Source: a virus
Virus record (IMG/VR): IMGVR_UViG_3300047476_000597
Location: 1 to 64,000 of that record
Reading direction: 5' to 3' (one strand)
Length of the DNA stretch: 64,000 nt
Position numbers and translations under genes: made by a program. The first letter of the stretch is position 1. Each line of letters starts with the position of its first letter. The notes below the pieces were generated by a model. That model was given only the letters and a program-made list of their open reading frames with translations, was not told the origin of the DNA and searched no databases. This document shows positions 1 to 8,211 of the stretch, one piece after another.

Positions 1-22
1 TGGGTTGTCCTTTTATATGCAT
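1..22 (-). CDS. Partial gene at left edge (first 7 codons)
   Basis: An ATG at 22-20 follows the A-rich leader typical of this genome and opens a frame that begins M-H-I-K-G-Q-P and runs off the window edge. It lies 11 bases after the stop of the upstream gene. Only the spacing and leader support it; no function can be given. Confidence 0.35.
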
Positions 23-33
23 TTTTATATTGT

Positions 34-333
34 TTACTCATCATCTTCTAACCAGCATATATCAGGAGTAGGATCTTCTTCGTCTTCTTCATCTTCGTAG
101 TCAATATCATCTATCGTTGGTATCCCGTTTATCTTTTCTCTGTACTCATTAACTGGTTTATACGTTTTCTGTACAATATCCCCTTCAGTATCAAGAGCTG
201 AGTCCATCCAGGGGCTTGGTGATGATACAGACCCTTCAAAATTGCACAGACGATTTATCTCTGCATCTGATACATAGGCAAAATAGCTAGATGCTATATT
301 AATAGTTTTGCCGCACCCACACTCATATAACAT
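34..333 (-). CDS. Hypothetical acidic protein, 99 aa
   Basis: Family not recognised. The N-terminus has a short cysteine pair (C-G-C-G-K, residues 5-9). The last 25 residues are strongly acidic, with runs of D and E. The gene is in line with the leftward operon, but the roughly 90-base spacer upstream is longer than usual here. Confidence 0.7.
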   Translation of the reverse strand: MLYECGCGKTINIASSYFAYVSDAEINRLCNFEGSVSSPSPWMDSALDTEGDIVQKTYKPVNEYREKINGIPTIDDIDYEDEEDEEDPTPDICWLEDDE

Positions 334-421
334 ACAACATTCTTTTTACAAAACAAAACACTAATTTAGCTATCTTTTTTGTATACTACTATTGTACGTA
401 GATAGATGATGTGATTTATAG

Positions 422-754
422 CTATTTGTCTTTTTCTTCTTGTAGAGTGACTATTAGTTTTTTGTAATCTTCTTCTGAGAATACCTCTCCGTGTCCTATC
501 TCTATACTCTCTTCTTCTGTATCTGTTTTTCTTATAAGAGCTATCTCTACACACAGATACCTATCAGGATTACTGTATGACTGAGCAGTTGTAGCATATC
601 CTATAGCCCCATCTGTTATACCAGCTACAGAGTTTGCTGCATCTATCATACTCTCTACCGTAGCCATAGTATCTTCTACAAACTCCTGCAGCTGGTTTTC
701 TGTGAGTTTTATACTATCTCTTCCGTATTCTTCTATTTGTTTTTTATAGTTCAT
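422..754 (-). CDS. Hypothetical protein, 110 aa
   Basis: Family not recognised. The sequence is soluble, acidic and probably helical in its first half. The start was chosen because the ATG follows TAAACA, the usual leader here. The first 11 bases overlap the stop end of the HNH gene upstream, which fits translational coupling. Confidence 0.8.
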   Translation of the reverse strand: MNYKKQIEEYGRDSIKLTENQLQEFVEDTMATVESMIDAANSVAGITDGAIGYATTAQSYSNPDRYLCVEIALIRKTDTEEESIEIGHGEVFSEEDYKKLIVTLQEEKDK

Positions 755-1127
755 TGTTTAACAATAGCTTTTTAGCTTGTTCTATTAATACTTTGTGCCT
801 TTCTGTAGGGTTTCCGTTTGTTTTTCGGGTATGACAAACATCACATACTATAGCAATATTCTCTTTTACATACCGGAACTCCGGGTAAGGACTCTTCTCT
901 ATTAGATGTTCGATGTAGTAGTTCTTTAGTTCACCATACAACCTCTTATCACACGACTGACATACATGTTCACGTTCATTCCATACCTCATTATAGAATA
1001 CCCAGTCCTTCTCATGCTGCTCACTCTGTTCCTGCAGCTGTTCGACAGTTTTCGGCTTCCTTTTGAGAGTGCTGTTTCTTTTCAGTGTGCTTGGTGACTT
1101 TTTGAGTACTGTTCTTCGTTTTAGCAT
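744..1127 (-). CDS. HNH endonuclease, NinG-like
   Basis: Small metal-dependent nuclease of the HNH type. A lysine/arginine-rich N-terminus (residues 1-25, repeated L-K-R) is followed by C-x2-C, then E-H-L-I-E-K-S-x-Y-P-E, then C-x2-C-H-T-R-K. This is the two-cysteine-pair HNH/NinG layout in which the paired cysteines hold zinc and the histidine is catalytic. The ATG at 1127 was preferred because an A-rich ACACAAC leader precedes it; an in-frame ATG at 1157 is also possible. A role in recombination or genome processing is inferred from NinG (lambda Rap) relatives. Confidence 0.8.
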   Translation of the reverse strand: MLKRRTVLKKSPSTLKRNSTLKRKPKTVEQLQEQSEQHEKDWVFYNEVWNEREHVCQSCDKRLYGELKNYYIEHLIEKSPYPEFRYVKENIAIVCDVCHTRKTNGNPTERHKVLIEQAKKLLLNNEL

Positions 1128-1218
1128 ATGTTGTGTGTTTACTGATATAATCTGCATATCTCCCTGTCATACCTCTATATAACATCGTTGTTATCCACTG
1201 GTTCATATTGTCATTGTT

Positions 1219-1584
1219 TTATCCTTCAAAACGATCTCCTATTATTATTTTTGCTTGGTGGTATATCATATCTACTATTCTTTGTGCAAACGTGTTATGG
1301 TAACACCAGTGATGATTAAAATCATGAATCTCCATACAGCCATCCCACTTTACAAAACCGCTGAGTAGTTTAATATCTCTTTTATAAGATTCCTCAAAAG
1401 AATATGTAGTACCATTGTCTCCATCATACTCTATATCATATGGATCACCAGGAGCATCTTCCCTGTAGCTTACTATCTCTAGTCCTTGTATATTAACCCA
1501 AAAAGGACTATCTCCATCTTCTTCCCATAAAAACTTTAAGGCAAACTGCATTTCTCCATCATATACTATCTTCTCTTGTTTCAT
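1219..1584 (-). CDS. Hypothetical acidic protein, 121 aa
   Basis: Family not recognised. The protein is soluble and rich in aromatic and acidic residues, with a histidine cluster near residues 88-95 (H-D-F-N-H-H-W-C-Y-H) that could bind metal. The start overlaps the end of the previous gene by 26 bases and has a normal A-rich leader. Confidence 0.75.
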   Translation of the reverse strand: MKQEKIVYDGEMQFALKFLWEEDGDSPFWVNIQGLEIVSYREDAPGDPYDIEYDGDNGTTYSFEESYKRDIKLLSGFVKWDGCMEIHDFNHHWCYHNTFAQRIVDMIYHQAKIIIGDRFEG

Positions 1585-1822
1585 ACTGTTGTTTTATTAT
1601 ACTCTCCACTAATAGTTTTATAGCTTGCCGGTCAATAACATTGAATGGTATCTGGTCCTGAGTAACATCTTTTATGTATCTCACAGGGTCTTCTACTATA
1701 CTCTGTATTACTCTAACAGAGTATACTTTAGCTGCTTCCATAGAGAGTAACTCCCACTCTTCTGCAGAGTTGGGAGTTCTTTCTATTACCAGCTGTTCTA
1801 CTGTTTCTTGTATTGTTTTCAT
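1559..1822 (-). CDS. Hypothetical protein, 87 aa (MKTI family)
   Basis: The N-terminus M-K-T-I-Q-E-T-V-E-Q resembles the starts of the four tandem small proteins at 28.1-29.0 kb, so it may belong to the same dispersed family. The protein is helical, acidic and of unknown function. The start overlaps the recA stop by four bases (ATGA type). Confidence 0.75.
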   Translation of the reverse strand: MKTIQETVEQLVIERTPNSAEEWELLSMEAAKVYSVRVIQSIVEDPVRYIKDVTQDQIPFNVIDRQAIKLLVESIIKQQYETREDSI

Positions 1823-2826
1823 TCTTGGTTTTCTTTTAGTAGTCCTATTACTCTAGCTTCAATGTCCTCTGCATACTCACTATTGTCCATCATAAACTGT
1901 CTTACAGCTGTGTTACCTTGTAACTTTACTCCTTCTGATATAGTGAACCATGCACCACCTTTCTCTATTAGCTTAAACTCTATAGCTGCATCTATTATCT
2001 CTTGTAACCTATCTATACCGGTTCCCCATTGTATATAGAACGTAGCCTTACCAAAAGGAGGTGAGCATTTATTCTTAGTAACAGTAGCAGTAGTTCTATT
2101 ACCCTCTTTATCTTTATCAACCTCTTTCTGCAGACTTATCTTAATGTCTGGATAAAACTCCCACGCCTTACCACCTGTTGGTTTATCTGAGGCACCGTAA
2201 CCACCTACATTAGTACGCATCTGTGCAATAGCTATTATGGTAGTATTGTGTGTTTTTAAGAGCCTTTTTATCTTACCCAGTGCTACACTACTAGTTCTAC
2301 CAAAAGGAGCTATTGTTGTGTGTCCTACTTCGTTCTCTACTATTATCTTAGGCTGTATAGCTGTATGAGAGTCTATTATAACCATAGCTAGTTTACCAGT
2401 GGGTATGAGCTCCATTAGCTGGTTATACATGTCCTCTGCACATCCTGGTTGGCCTATACGTAGTTTATTGACATTAACACCTAGTTTCTTAGCATATTTT
2501 ACATCTATAGCTGCTTCACCATCCATTAATAGAACCTCTCTATCTGGGTATTTTTTCTGGCAGTTAGCAATAGCATGAAGAGTCAACGTACTCTTACCTG
2601 ACGAGAATGGCCCTGTTAGTTCTATTAGCTTGCCTTCTACATATCCACCAGTACCAAGAGCCTGATCTAGCAGCAAAGAACCAGTAGATATTACATCATG
2701 TTGTTGCTTTTCATCAGCACCAGACATTATTACTCCAGTGCCGTATTTCTTTTCAAGAGAGTCTAGTACCTTTTGAAACGCATCCTTCTCTTCCTTCTCT
2801 TCTATATTTTTTGTCGTCTTTGCCAT
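1819..2826 (-). CDS. recA: RecA/UvsX-type recombinase
   Basis: ATP-dependent strand-exchange protein, 335 aa, close to bacterial RecA core length. Visible landmarks in order are: Walker A G-P-F-S-S-G-K-S-T (about residue 72); the segment K-Y-A-K-K-L-G-V-N-V that aligns with RecA Y-A-R-K-L-G-V; Walker B V-I-I-D-S (about 149); and the L2-type stretch Q-M-R-T-N-V-G-G-Y then T-G-G-K-A-W-E-F-Y. In phages such proteins drive recombination-dependent replication and repair. The gene is coupled to a coiled-coil protein and lies close to the PD-(D/E)XK exonuclease, which would make 3' single-strand tails for it. The C-terminus lacks the long acidic tail of cellular RecA. Confidence 0.95.
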   Translation of the reverse strand: MAKTTKNIEEKEEKDAFQKVLDSLEKKYGTGVIMSGADEKQQHDVISTGSLLLDQALGTGGYVEGKLIELTGPFSSGKSTLTLHAIANCQKKYPDREVLLMDGEAAIDVKYAKKLGVNVNKLRIGQPGCAEDMYNQLMELIPTGKLAMVIIDSHTAIQPKIIVENEVGHTTIAPFGRTSSVALGKIKRLLKTHNTTIIAIAQMRTNVGGYGASDKPTGGKAWEFYPDIKISLQKEVDKDKEGNRTTATVTKNKCSPPFGKATFYIQWGTGIDRLQEIIDAAIEFKLIEKGGAWFTISEGVKLQGNTAVRQFMMDNSEYAEDIEARVIGLLKENQE

Positions 2827-3212
2827 GGTTTATGTTTTTTTATTTTTTCTTTGTACAGATCTAGTAAGACGTAAGAACGTTCTTTTGCTTGGTTGTCTTT
2901 ATATCTAGCTACATCTTTGTTGTATATATAGTATACCTCTGTTATTTGAGTAGGAAGAAACCACGGTGGTTCATATTCTGGGTCTTTATCTAACATACCA
3001 TTATACTCTGCTAGAATCATACCAGTTACATATTGTTGTTCCATCTTGTTAGCTAACTCATTGATTCTCCAATCCCACTCTTTGTCGTATTTTATCTGCA
3101 TTTCTGCTTTGAACTCTTTTATCCATTTCTGTCTTACCTCTTGTATTTTTCTTTCTTCTTCTATTTTTTTCTCCTCACGTTTCTGTAGCTGTTTCTTTAT
3201 CCACTGTATCAT
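2802..3212 (-). CDS. Coiled-coil protein, 136 aa
   Basis: The first 60 residues are highly charged and helical (K/E/Q-rich, likely coiled coil). They are followed by a more globular, tyrosine-rich region and a basic tail. It sits directly before recA with a 25-base overlap, so a role with the recombinase is possible but unproven. No family recognised. Confidence 0.8.
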   Translation of the reverse strand: MIQWIKKQLQKREEKKIEEERKIQEVRQKWIKEFKAEMQIKYDKEWDWRINELANKMEQQYVTGMILAEYNGMLDKDPEYEPPWFLPTQITEVYYIYNKDVARYKDNQAKERSYVLLDLYKEKIKKHKPWQRRQKI

Positions 3213-3529
3213 AGTTCTCTATATCTCATTAAAAACTGGTGTATATCTATATCCCCATCTGGCCAGTGTTGTAAACCTAACATTGTCCACTCATTTATCT
3301 CACTCTCTATGAGTTTCTGTGCTTTGTCTGACCACAGATGAGTCCAGTGATCTTCTACTGCTCCATCATATTCTTCTATTGGTATTGTCATCCCTTCTTG
3401 CTCTCGTAATCTTTCACAATAGCTATCTACTATTTCAGCAGCTGCTTCACTAAACTCATAGTCATCTGCTATTGTTAGACTGAGTTCTTCTATCCATATA
3501 CCTTCTGGTACATTATTATTTTGTTCCAT
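3209..3529 (-). CDS. Hypothetical acidic protein, 106 aa
   Basis: Family not recognised. The protein is acidic and helix-rich, and ends in an aromatic/acidic segment (W-P-D-G-D-I-D-I-H). The gene is coupled at both ends by short overlaps between the exonuclease and the coiled-coil gene. Confidence 0.8.
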   Translation of the reverse strand: MEQNNNVPEGIWIEELSLTIADDYEFSEAAAEIVDSYCERLREQEGMTIPIEEYDGAVEDHWTHLWSDKAQKLIESEINEWTMLGLQHWPDGDIDIHQFLMRYREL

Positions 3530-4634
3530 ATTTTAGTTGTAGTTTTACAATACCGTGGTTCTTGTATGAATCTTCAGAGCTAGTCCACACTCCTGATTCT
3601 AGAGCCCAGTGCAATGACTGTATTATCTTAGTAACACCTGTATATTTTCTACCAGATACATGGAACCCTCTCCATGCTCTTTCTACATCATCTGTAGACA
3701 GTTTGAGTATAATAGGGTCATTGAATCCTGTAGTATCTATGAATACAAACATCATAGGCATTACTGTATAACCCTCTAGTTTGTGTTGTATCAACCACTC
3801 TTTTACACCGTAGTCATAGATAGCTGCTTGTATGTAGTACCCATACTTTAGATACGACCTACCAAGATCTTGCTCTTCATCAGTATCGTAGCTGGTTTTC
3901 CAATCTACCAGCTGCACTGTTTTTGTTTCATGTTCTACTATGAGTTTGTCTGGCATACACTTGTACTGCTTACCTAGTATTTTGAACCTAATAGGCAGCT
4001 CATGGAACACCTCTTTGTACTCGTCTGTCTTAGCATTAACATACTCAGAAGAGAATGGGTGTTCTTTGAGTTTGTTGACCTGTTTCTCGGCACGTTCTAT
4101 TTGGTTGGGTACTACTACTGTCTTACCTATAGTATCTATACATTCATCGTAATACATCTGGCCACCTTCTGTCTGAAACTTGTTCAGTATCCACTCTGGC
4201 TCTTTGTCTTTAAACGCTACTATTTGTCCTTTATAGTTGTACTGAGTACGCTGTAGTGCATCACTGAATATAGTAGCAAAAGAGTCTTGCTGTATCTTTT
4301 CACCATTGTCATTAGCTCGTAGCCCTTCTAGTGTTCTTTTGAATAGATTGTCACATAGGTCACCCATCTGTCCTGTAGGCTTAGGAGTAGATGCTATATG
4401 GAACTTACTATCGAACATACCTTCTTCACCGGCTAACAGACAGTGTATTAGACTACCCATTGTGAGTGTATCTGATTCTTTCTTGTTGATAGTTTCTCCG
4501 AGTACATATTCTTTGAAGAACCCGGCCCTATCATCGTTATACTTTTTGAGTACTGAGTAGGAGATGTCCTCCTTGATGCTTCTATATGTTTGCTCCGAGA
4601 TTCTGGTTTGATTAACCTTTTTTGTTAGTATCAT
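3516..4634 (-). CDS. PD-(D/E)XK exonuclease, RecE/DUF3799-like
   Basis: Probable DNA-end processing nuclease, 372 aa. Seen in order: a G-S-L-I-H-C-L-L motif (about residue 62) typical of the first helix of RecB/Cas4/RecE-like nucleases; the active-site pattern P-D-K-L followed by V-D-W-K-T-S (around 228-246); and Q-A-A-I-Y, the usual helix after the core. Members resect double strands to give recombination substrates. Two genes upstream of recA in the same operon, it plausibly acts as the exonuclease of a phage recombination pair. The exact subfamily is an inference. Confidence 0.85.
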   Translation of the reverse strand: MILTKKVNQTRISEQTYRSIKEDISYSVLKKYNDDRAGFFKEYVLGETINKKESDTLTMGSLIHCLLAGEEGMFDSKFHIASTPKPTGQMGDLCDNLFKRTLEGLRANDNGEKIQQDSFATIFSDALQRTQYNYKGQIVAFKDKEPEWILNKFQTEGGQMYYDECIDTIGKTVVVPNQIERAEKQVNKLKEHPFSSEYVNAKTDEYKEVFHELPIRFKILGKQYKCMPDKLIVEHETKTVQLVDWKTSYDTDEEQDLGRSYLKYGYYIQAAIYDYGVKEWLIQHKLEGYTVMPMMFVFIDTTGFNDPIILKLSTDDVERAWRGFHVSGRKYTGVTKIIQSLHWALESGVWTSSEDSYKNHGIVKLQLKYGTK

Positions 4635-4852
4635 AGTTTTATTGTTTTACCTAGTTCTGTTAATATACACATATGCTCTGTGTTTATTGTAAAAACACCT
4701 TTATTCAGTAGTGCTTTAGCTGTTGTTGTTCTGATGTATTTACTAGTACCCATAAAAACAAAATAATCACCATCACTGACATATCTCATCGGGTAATCTT
4801 TCATCATACTTAGTAGCTCTCTTTGTGTCTCACTTAGTTTTATTATCTTCAT
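4631..4852 (-). CDS. Small winged-helix-like protein, 73 aa
   Basis: The pattern L-S-E-T-Q-R-E-L-L-S-M-M, T-T-T-A-K-A-L-L-N-K-G-V-F and I-L-T-E-L-G-K fits a short winged helix-turn-helix with a terminal T-E-x-G-K wing, as in small phage regulators. It overlaps the exonuclease start by four bases. DNA binding is inferred from this pattern only. Confidence 0.75.
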   Translation of the reverse strand: MKIIKLSETQRELLSMMKDYPMRYVSDGDYFVFMGTSKYIRTTTAKALLNKGVFTINTEHMCILTELGKTIKL

Positions 4853-5027
4853 TGTTTAGCATATTTATTACATAGTTTACATCTTCATCCTGTCTAAGAT
4901 CTTCTAGTGCTTCTTGTATTTCTGTAGCTGTTATATCTCTATACCTCAACACTCTAGCTGTGGTTATTATACTATCTATTAGCCCTATAGTTATTCCTGT
5001 TTCTGATCTGCAATCAGTTGTTGTCAT
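4830..5027 (-). CDS. Hypothetical protein, 65 aa
   Basis: Small helical protein of unknown function with an acidic second half. It overlaps both neighbours by 14-23 bases, consistent with translational coupling. Confidence 0.7.
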   Translation of the reverse strand: MTTTDCRSETGITIGLIDSIITTARVLRYRDITATEIQEALEDLRQDEDVNYVINMLNNEDNKTK

Positions 5028-5385
5028 CAGTTTTCTTTTTTAATTTTTCTAGTAGCATTTTATTTATTTCCATTATCTGATCATAATCTTTTCTTACATA
5101 CCTTTCTCCTTGTTGAAAACCCATACTAAACACGCTTTCTACTATCATTTTTATCATTGGCTCGTCTGATCCATTACCATGATTATTAAACTCCCACGAC
5201 TCTTCATTGATTTTTTCTTTGAGTGGTATACAGTCTGAACCTTTCATTATATCAGCTCCTTTGTATTTATTATACCACTTTACTTTTTGTTTAATGTCAT
5301 GAGTTTTTTTGATGAGTTTTACTACATCATCTATTACTTTACTTACATCTTGCAGTTTGTATTTGTCTTTTTCTTTTATCTTCAT
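5014..5385 (-). CDS. Hypothetical charged protein, 123 aa
   Basis: Family not recognised. Basic helical ends (K-rich at residues 1-45 and 100-118) flank a central segment with F-S-M-G-F-Q-Q-G-E-R, a helix pattern common in small phage proteins. It is coupled to its neighbours. Confidence 0.75.
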   Translation of the reverse strand: MKIKEKDKYKLQDVSKVIDDVVKLIKKTHDIKQKVKWYNKYKGADIMKGSDCIPLKEKINEESWEFNNHGNGSDEPMIKMIVESVFSMGFQQGERYVRKDYDQIMEINKMLLEKLKKKTDDNN

Positions 5386-5729
5386 ACCGACAATATTTTT
5401 ATCTGTCCTTTTAACCCTGCTATTTCTTTTTGTAGTTCTTTTATTCTGTGCTCTAGTAACCCTCTTCCTCTGTTGCTCTCTTCGTATTTTTTTCTGCTTA
5501 TGTAGTGCTCTGTTATTTCTTGTTTCTTTTTACTTATACTCACCAGTGTTATTCTTACTGGTGGTTCATTCCTCATAGCCTCTAGCTCTTTTCTGAGTTC
5601 TTTATTGTCTAGTTCCTGTTGTAGCAGCTGTTGATTAGTTTTCTTCTTTTCTTCCCGGCAGTTATGCAGTAACACTTTCAGCTCACTATTATCTTCCGAT
5701 AACCTCTTTATCTGTTCATCTATTGTCAT
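5382..5729 (-). CDS. Coiled-coil protein, 115 aa
   Basis: Residues 1-50 and 85-113 show heptad spacing of L and I with K/E/Q between, giving two coiled-coil blocks around a short basic linker. No enzymatic motif is visible and function is unknown. Confidence 0.75.
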   Translation of the reverse strand: MTIDEQIKRLSEDNSELKVLLHNCREEKKKTNQQLLQQELDNKELRKELEAMRNEPPVRITLVSISKKKQEITEHYISRKKYEESNRGRGLLEHRIKELQKEIAGLKGQIKILSV

Positions 5730-6010
5730 TGTTCTTCTTGTTTTTTATAAAAAGGACTACCTGGTTTACTACAGGACATCCTTCCTAGTTGCATCATTGT
5801 TATTTCTTTTGCTCCTAGCTCTACTGCTTTTTTTCTTTTAGATAGGCATATATCAAAATGCTCTAGATAGGTACCTTTATCTTGTATCCACTTTCTTTTT
5901 ATTCCTATCTTGTCTACCATCTCCAATAGCTCTTCTGTTGTGTCTGCTATCATATGACACATCTTCATTCTTCCAAAACCTGCTTTCATATTATCTACAT
6001 ATACAGCCAT
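5726..6010 (-). CDS. DUF4031 family protein, 94 aa
   Basis: The opening M-A-V-Y-V-D-N-M-K, then G-R-M-K-M-C-H-M-I-A-D-T-x-E-E-L, I-K-R-K-W-I-Q and H-F-D-I-C-L-S-K-R form the conserved series of DUF4031, a short protein found in phages and bacteria. Its biochemical role is not established as far as I know. Conserved H, D and C residues suggest a small enzyme or metal site. The length matches the family. Confidence 0.85.
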   Translation of the reverse strand: MAVYVDNMKAGFGRMKMCHMIADTTEELLEMVDKIGIKRKWIQDKGTYLEHFDICLSKRKKAVELGAKEITMMQLGRMSCSKPGSPFYKKQEEQ

Positions 6011-6013
6011 ATA

Positions 6014-6286
6014 TCAACACCCATACTGTGGGCTATCAGTTTTTGCTTGTTCCGTATTGTCAGTTAATACTCTTACTCTATGAGCAGGTACCCAACCATC
6101 TCCTACTATGCCATAGTTTACTACTACAATAAAAGAACCAAAGACCTGCCTTTGTTCTATTGTATATTCTCTAGTAGCTAGTGACATTATTTCTTCTTTT
6201 TCATCTCCTTGCCAATCTACAACAGGTACCACTATTGTTTCAGGTAGCTGTCCATCTGATTTTACCAGGTATTCTAATAGATTCAT
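6014..6286 (-). CDS. Hypothetical protein, 90 aa
   Basis: Probably a beta-rich small protein with no family recognised. It ends with a terminal cysteine (Q-Y-G-C). It is three bases from the downstream gene and has a normal leader. Confidence 0.75.
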   Translation of the reverse strand: MNLLEYLVKSDGQLPETIVVPVVDWQGDEKEEIMSLATREYTIEQRQVFGSFIVVVNYGIVGDGWVPAHRVRVLTDNTEQAKTDSPQYGC

Positions 6287-6287
6287 A

Positions 6288-6515
6288 CTACTGTTTTTTA
6301 TTGCTCAACCACTCTGCATGTTTTTCTAGTATCTCCATGTCATAATCAGCTACATCGTGTCTATTACATTGTGCTATTGACATATCTGCAGCTGTCCATA
6401 TTTCTAGCACACCAGGATGTTCTCCATACATTCTTAGGAAGGTAGCTGTACTATAGGCTAGTGCTTGTGTCCATCCTTTATCTATTGCTTGATCTATTTC
6501 TCTTTTCACACTCAT
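6288..6515 (-). CDS. Hypothetical helical protein, 75 aa
   Basis: Small helical protein of unknown function. It immediately precedes the resolvase stop-start spacing (two bases) and is one link in the tightly packed 5-9 kb cluster. Confidence 0.75.
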   Translation of the reverse strand: MSVKREIDQAIDKGWTQALAYSTATFLRMYGEHPGVLEIWTAADMSIAQCNRHDVADYDMEILEKHAEWLSNKKQ

Positions 6516-6517
6516 TG

Positions 6518-6976
6518 TTATTTGTTGTATATTTCGTTAGCAAGATTCATTATATGGAGTGCATCAGCTATATTATCATCAGTACCACTGTAACCATACC
6601 TTTGTTGTGCAGCTGTCACCATAGCTTCTTTATTAGCATTACCTTTACCTGTAGCATATTTTTTTATCTCAGCTGCTGATAATGATGCATATCCTATATT
6701 GTTGTCTATGCAGAACGTTTCTATTACAGCTACTAGTTTAGCTGCATGTATGATAGAGTTCTTATGTTGACCAGCTACACGCTCATACACTATAATATCT
6801 ACATTCTCACTAGCAACAACCTCTTTTAGTTTGTTACGAAACCGGAGCAATTTCATCCCAGAATCTTCGTCCTTGCGTGTTTTCAGGTCCCATAGCCCAT
6901 ATATCTGGTTACTAATAGCCCAACCACAGTTACTAGCTTGGTCTATTCCCAGTATTACCTTTCTGTTTTCTATCAT
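6518..6976 (-). CDS. RuvC-like Holliday-junction resolvase
   Basis: RNase H-fold nuclease, 152 aa, the usual size of phage RuvC relatives. The four acidic catalytic positions are visible: D in L-G-I-D-Q-A (residue 11), E in I-V-Y-E-R-V (about 65), and the pair D-D in G-T-D-D-N-I-A-D-A (about 131-135). These enzymes cut branched DNA before packaging or during recombination, which matches the RecA, Sak4 and exonuclease genes nearby. Confidence 0.9.
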   Translation of the reverse strand: MIENRKVILGIDQASNCGWAISNQIYGLWDLKTRKDEDSGMKLLRFRNKLKEVVASENVDIIVYERVAGQHKNSIIHAAKLVAVIETFCIDNNIGYASLSAAEIKKYATGKGNANKEAMVTAAQQRYGYSGTDDNIADALHIMNLANEIYNK

Positions 6977-6986
6977 ACTATAATAT

Positions 6987-7637
6987 TTAATAACCGTCCT
7001 TTAAAAACTTTTTCTGTTTATTTATTGTTTGTTCTTTCTTTTTGTTCTTGCTTACTATATTACCTATAGTATTTTCATGAACCTGGTATATCTCCGCTAG
7101 TTCTGCTTGTGTTATACCACCTTTTTTAAGACTATCTATTATAGCTTTCTGCTGTTCTTCTGTTAGCTTATTGAGTGGTCTTACCAATGGTTTCAGCTGT
7201 TCTAGACAGTGTTTTTTGTATGCAAGATACTCCTCTTTGAACGTTTTATCAACACTTAGCAGGTCTTTTATTCTCTGAACAGTGTGTGTAACAGTACTAC
7301 CTTCTGTATATCCTAGAATAGGATATATATCCTCTCTTGTTATCTTCATTTGCGTTAGAAGATAAGCTATCATCTGTCTTACCTTGACTAGTTCTGGTTT
7401 TCTAGAGCTACTGGTTACTAGTTCTTTTGACAGCTGCATGTACTCGCATGTTATATCCAATAGATGTTTCTTAGCAGTAGGTCCATAGTTCTGTGTAGAC
7501 ATGCCGGTAGTTTCTATACAGAATAACCTGGCACCTGTGAGTCTTTTATACTCAGCCATGTACCCATCTCTCAGCTTCTTTTTCTGTTCTGGGTCTGTTA
7601 TTATATCGTACCGTTGTTCTGTTATATTAGAGACCAT
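6987..7637 (-). CDS. DnaA domain IV-like plus HTH DNA-binding protein
   Basis: A 216-aa protein with two DNA-binding regions. Residues about 78-140 (R-K-P-E-L-V-K-V-R-Q-M-I-A-Y-L, then G-Y-T-E-G-S-T-V-T-H-T-V-Q-R-I) resemble DnaA domain IV, where the basic helix and a G-R-D-H-T-T-V-type signature read DnaA boxes. Residues about 160-195 (E-E-Q-Q-K-A-I-I-D-S-L, T-Q-A-E-L-A-E-I-Y-Q-V-H-E-N-T-I) form a classic helix-turn-helix. No AAA+ domain is present. A role in origin recognition or transcription control is inferred. Confidence 0.8.
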   Translation of the reverse strand: MVSNITEQRYDIITDPEQKKKLRDGYMAEYKRLTGARLFCIETTGMSTQNYGPTAKKHLLDITCEYMQLSKELVTSSSRKPELVKVRQMIAYLLTQMKITREDIYPILGYTEGSTVTHTVQRIKDLLSVDKTFKEEYLAYKKHCLEQLKPLVRPLNKLTEEQQKAIIDSLKKGGITQAELAEIYQVHENTIGNIVSKNKKKEQTINKQKKFLKDGY

Positions 7638-7963
7638 AGTTCTTTTAGTTGTTTTTGTATTCTTTGTGTATTCTTTTCCACTATGTCTTTATCATTTTCA
7701 TCTTCTATGCTATCTACACAATCAGCTATATTGTCTATTGCTATATCTATATTATGGTGTACATCATCTAGTTTTTCTTTCAGTTCTTCTATTTCTTTGT
7801 ATAGCTCATAAAAATACTCATAATCTTTTACATAGTTTTCTAGTAGCTGTCTAAACCTGTCAGCTGGTCCTAGAGATAATATAAAAGAGTCACCGGCCAG
7901 TTTCCTATCTAGTTCTAAGAAAAACTGGTTTATCTCGTATCTCATGTCTGGTTGTTGTGTCAT
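7622..7963 (-). CDS. Helical, partly coiled-coil protein, 113 aa
   Basis: Acidic and helical throughout, with likely coiled coil from residue 60 on (I-E-E-L-K-E-K-L, then I/D repeats). It overlaps the DnaA-like gene start by 16 bases. Function unknown. Confidence 0.75.
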   Translation of the reverse strand: MTQQPDMRYEINQFFLELDRKLAGDSFILSLGPADRFRQLLENYVKDYEYFYELYKEIEELKEKLDDVHHNIDIAIDNIADCVDSIEDENDKDIVEKNTQRIQKQLKELWSLI

Positions 7964-8211
7964 AGCTGTTCTGTTTTAATAGTTGCTATAAGATCCTCTA
8001 TGTCAACCTGCTTTACAGCTGGTTGTTTTTTTGGTAGTTGCCTTTTATACTCACTACATAGTGTTTTTATAATATCCAATATCTCTTCTACAGCTACATT
8101 GTTTTCTATACCTACGTATTCTTTTTGAAACATACTAACAGCATCAAAAAGAACCTCTGCTACCAGAGGTCTTTTCAATACGTTTAGTTTCTTTTTTATT
8201 GTGTTACTCAT
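7960..8211 (-). CDS. Hypothetical protein, 83 aa
   Basis: Basic N-terminus followed by a helical, acidic C-terminal half. Coupled on both sides by four-base overlaps. No family recognised. Confidence 0.75.
   Translation of the reverse strand: MSNTIKKKLNVLKRPLVAEVLFDAVSMFQKEYVGIENNVAVEEILDIIKTLCSEYKRQLPKKQPAVKQVDIEDLIATIKTEQL

Noticed and set aside
366-554. Arginine-rich 62-codon frame
   Set aside because: It is the shadow of the 110-aa gene in another frame and has no leader.
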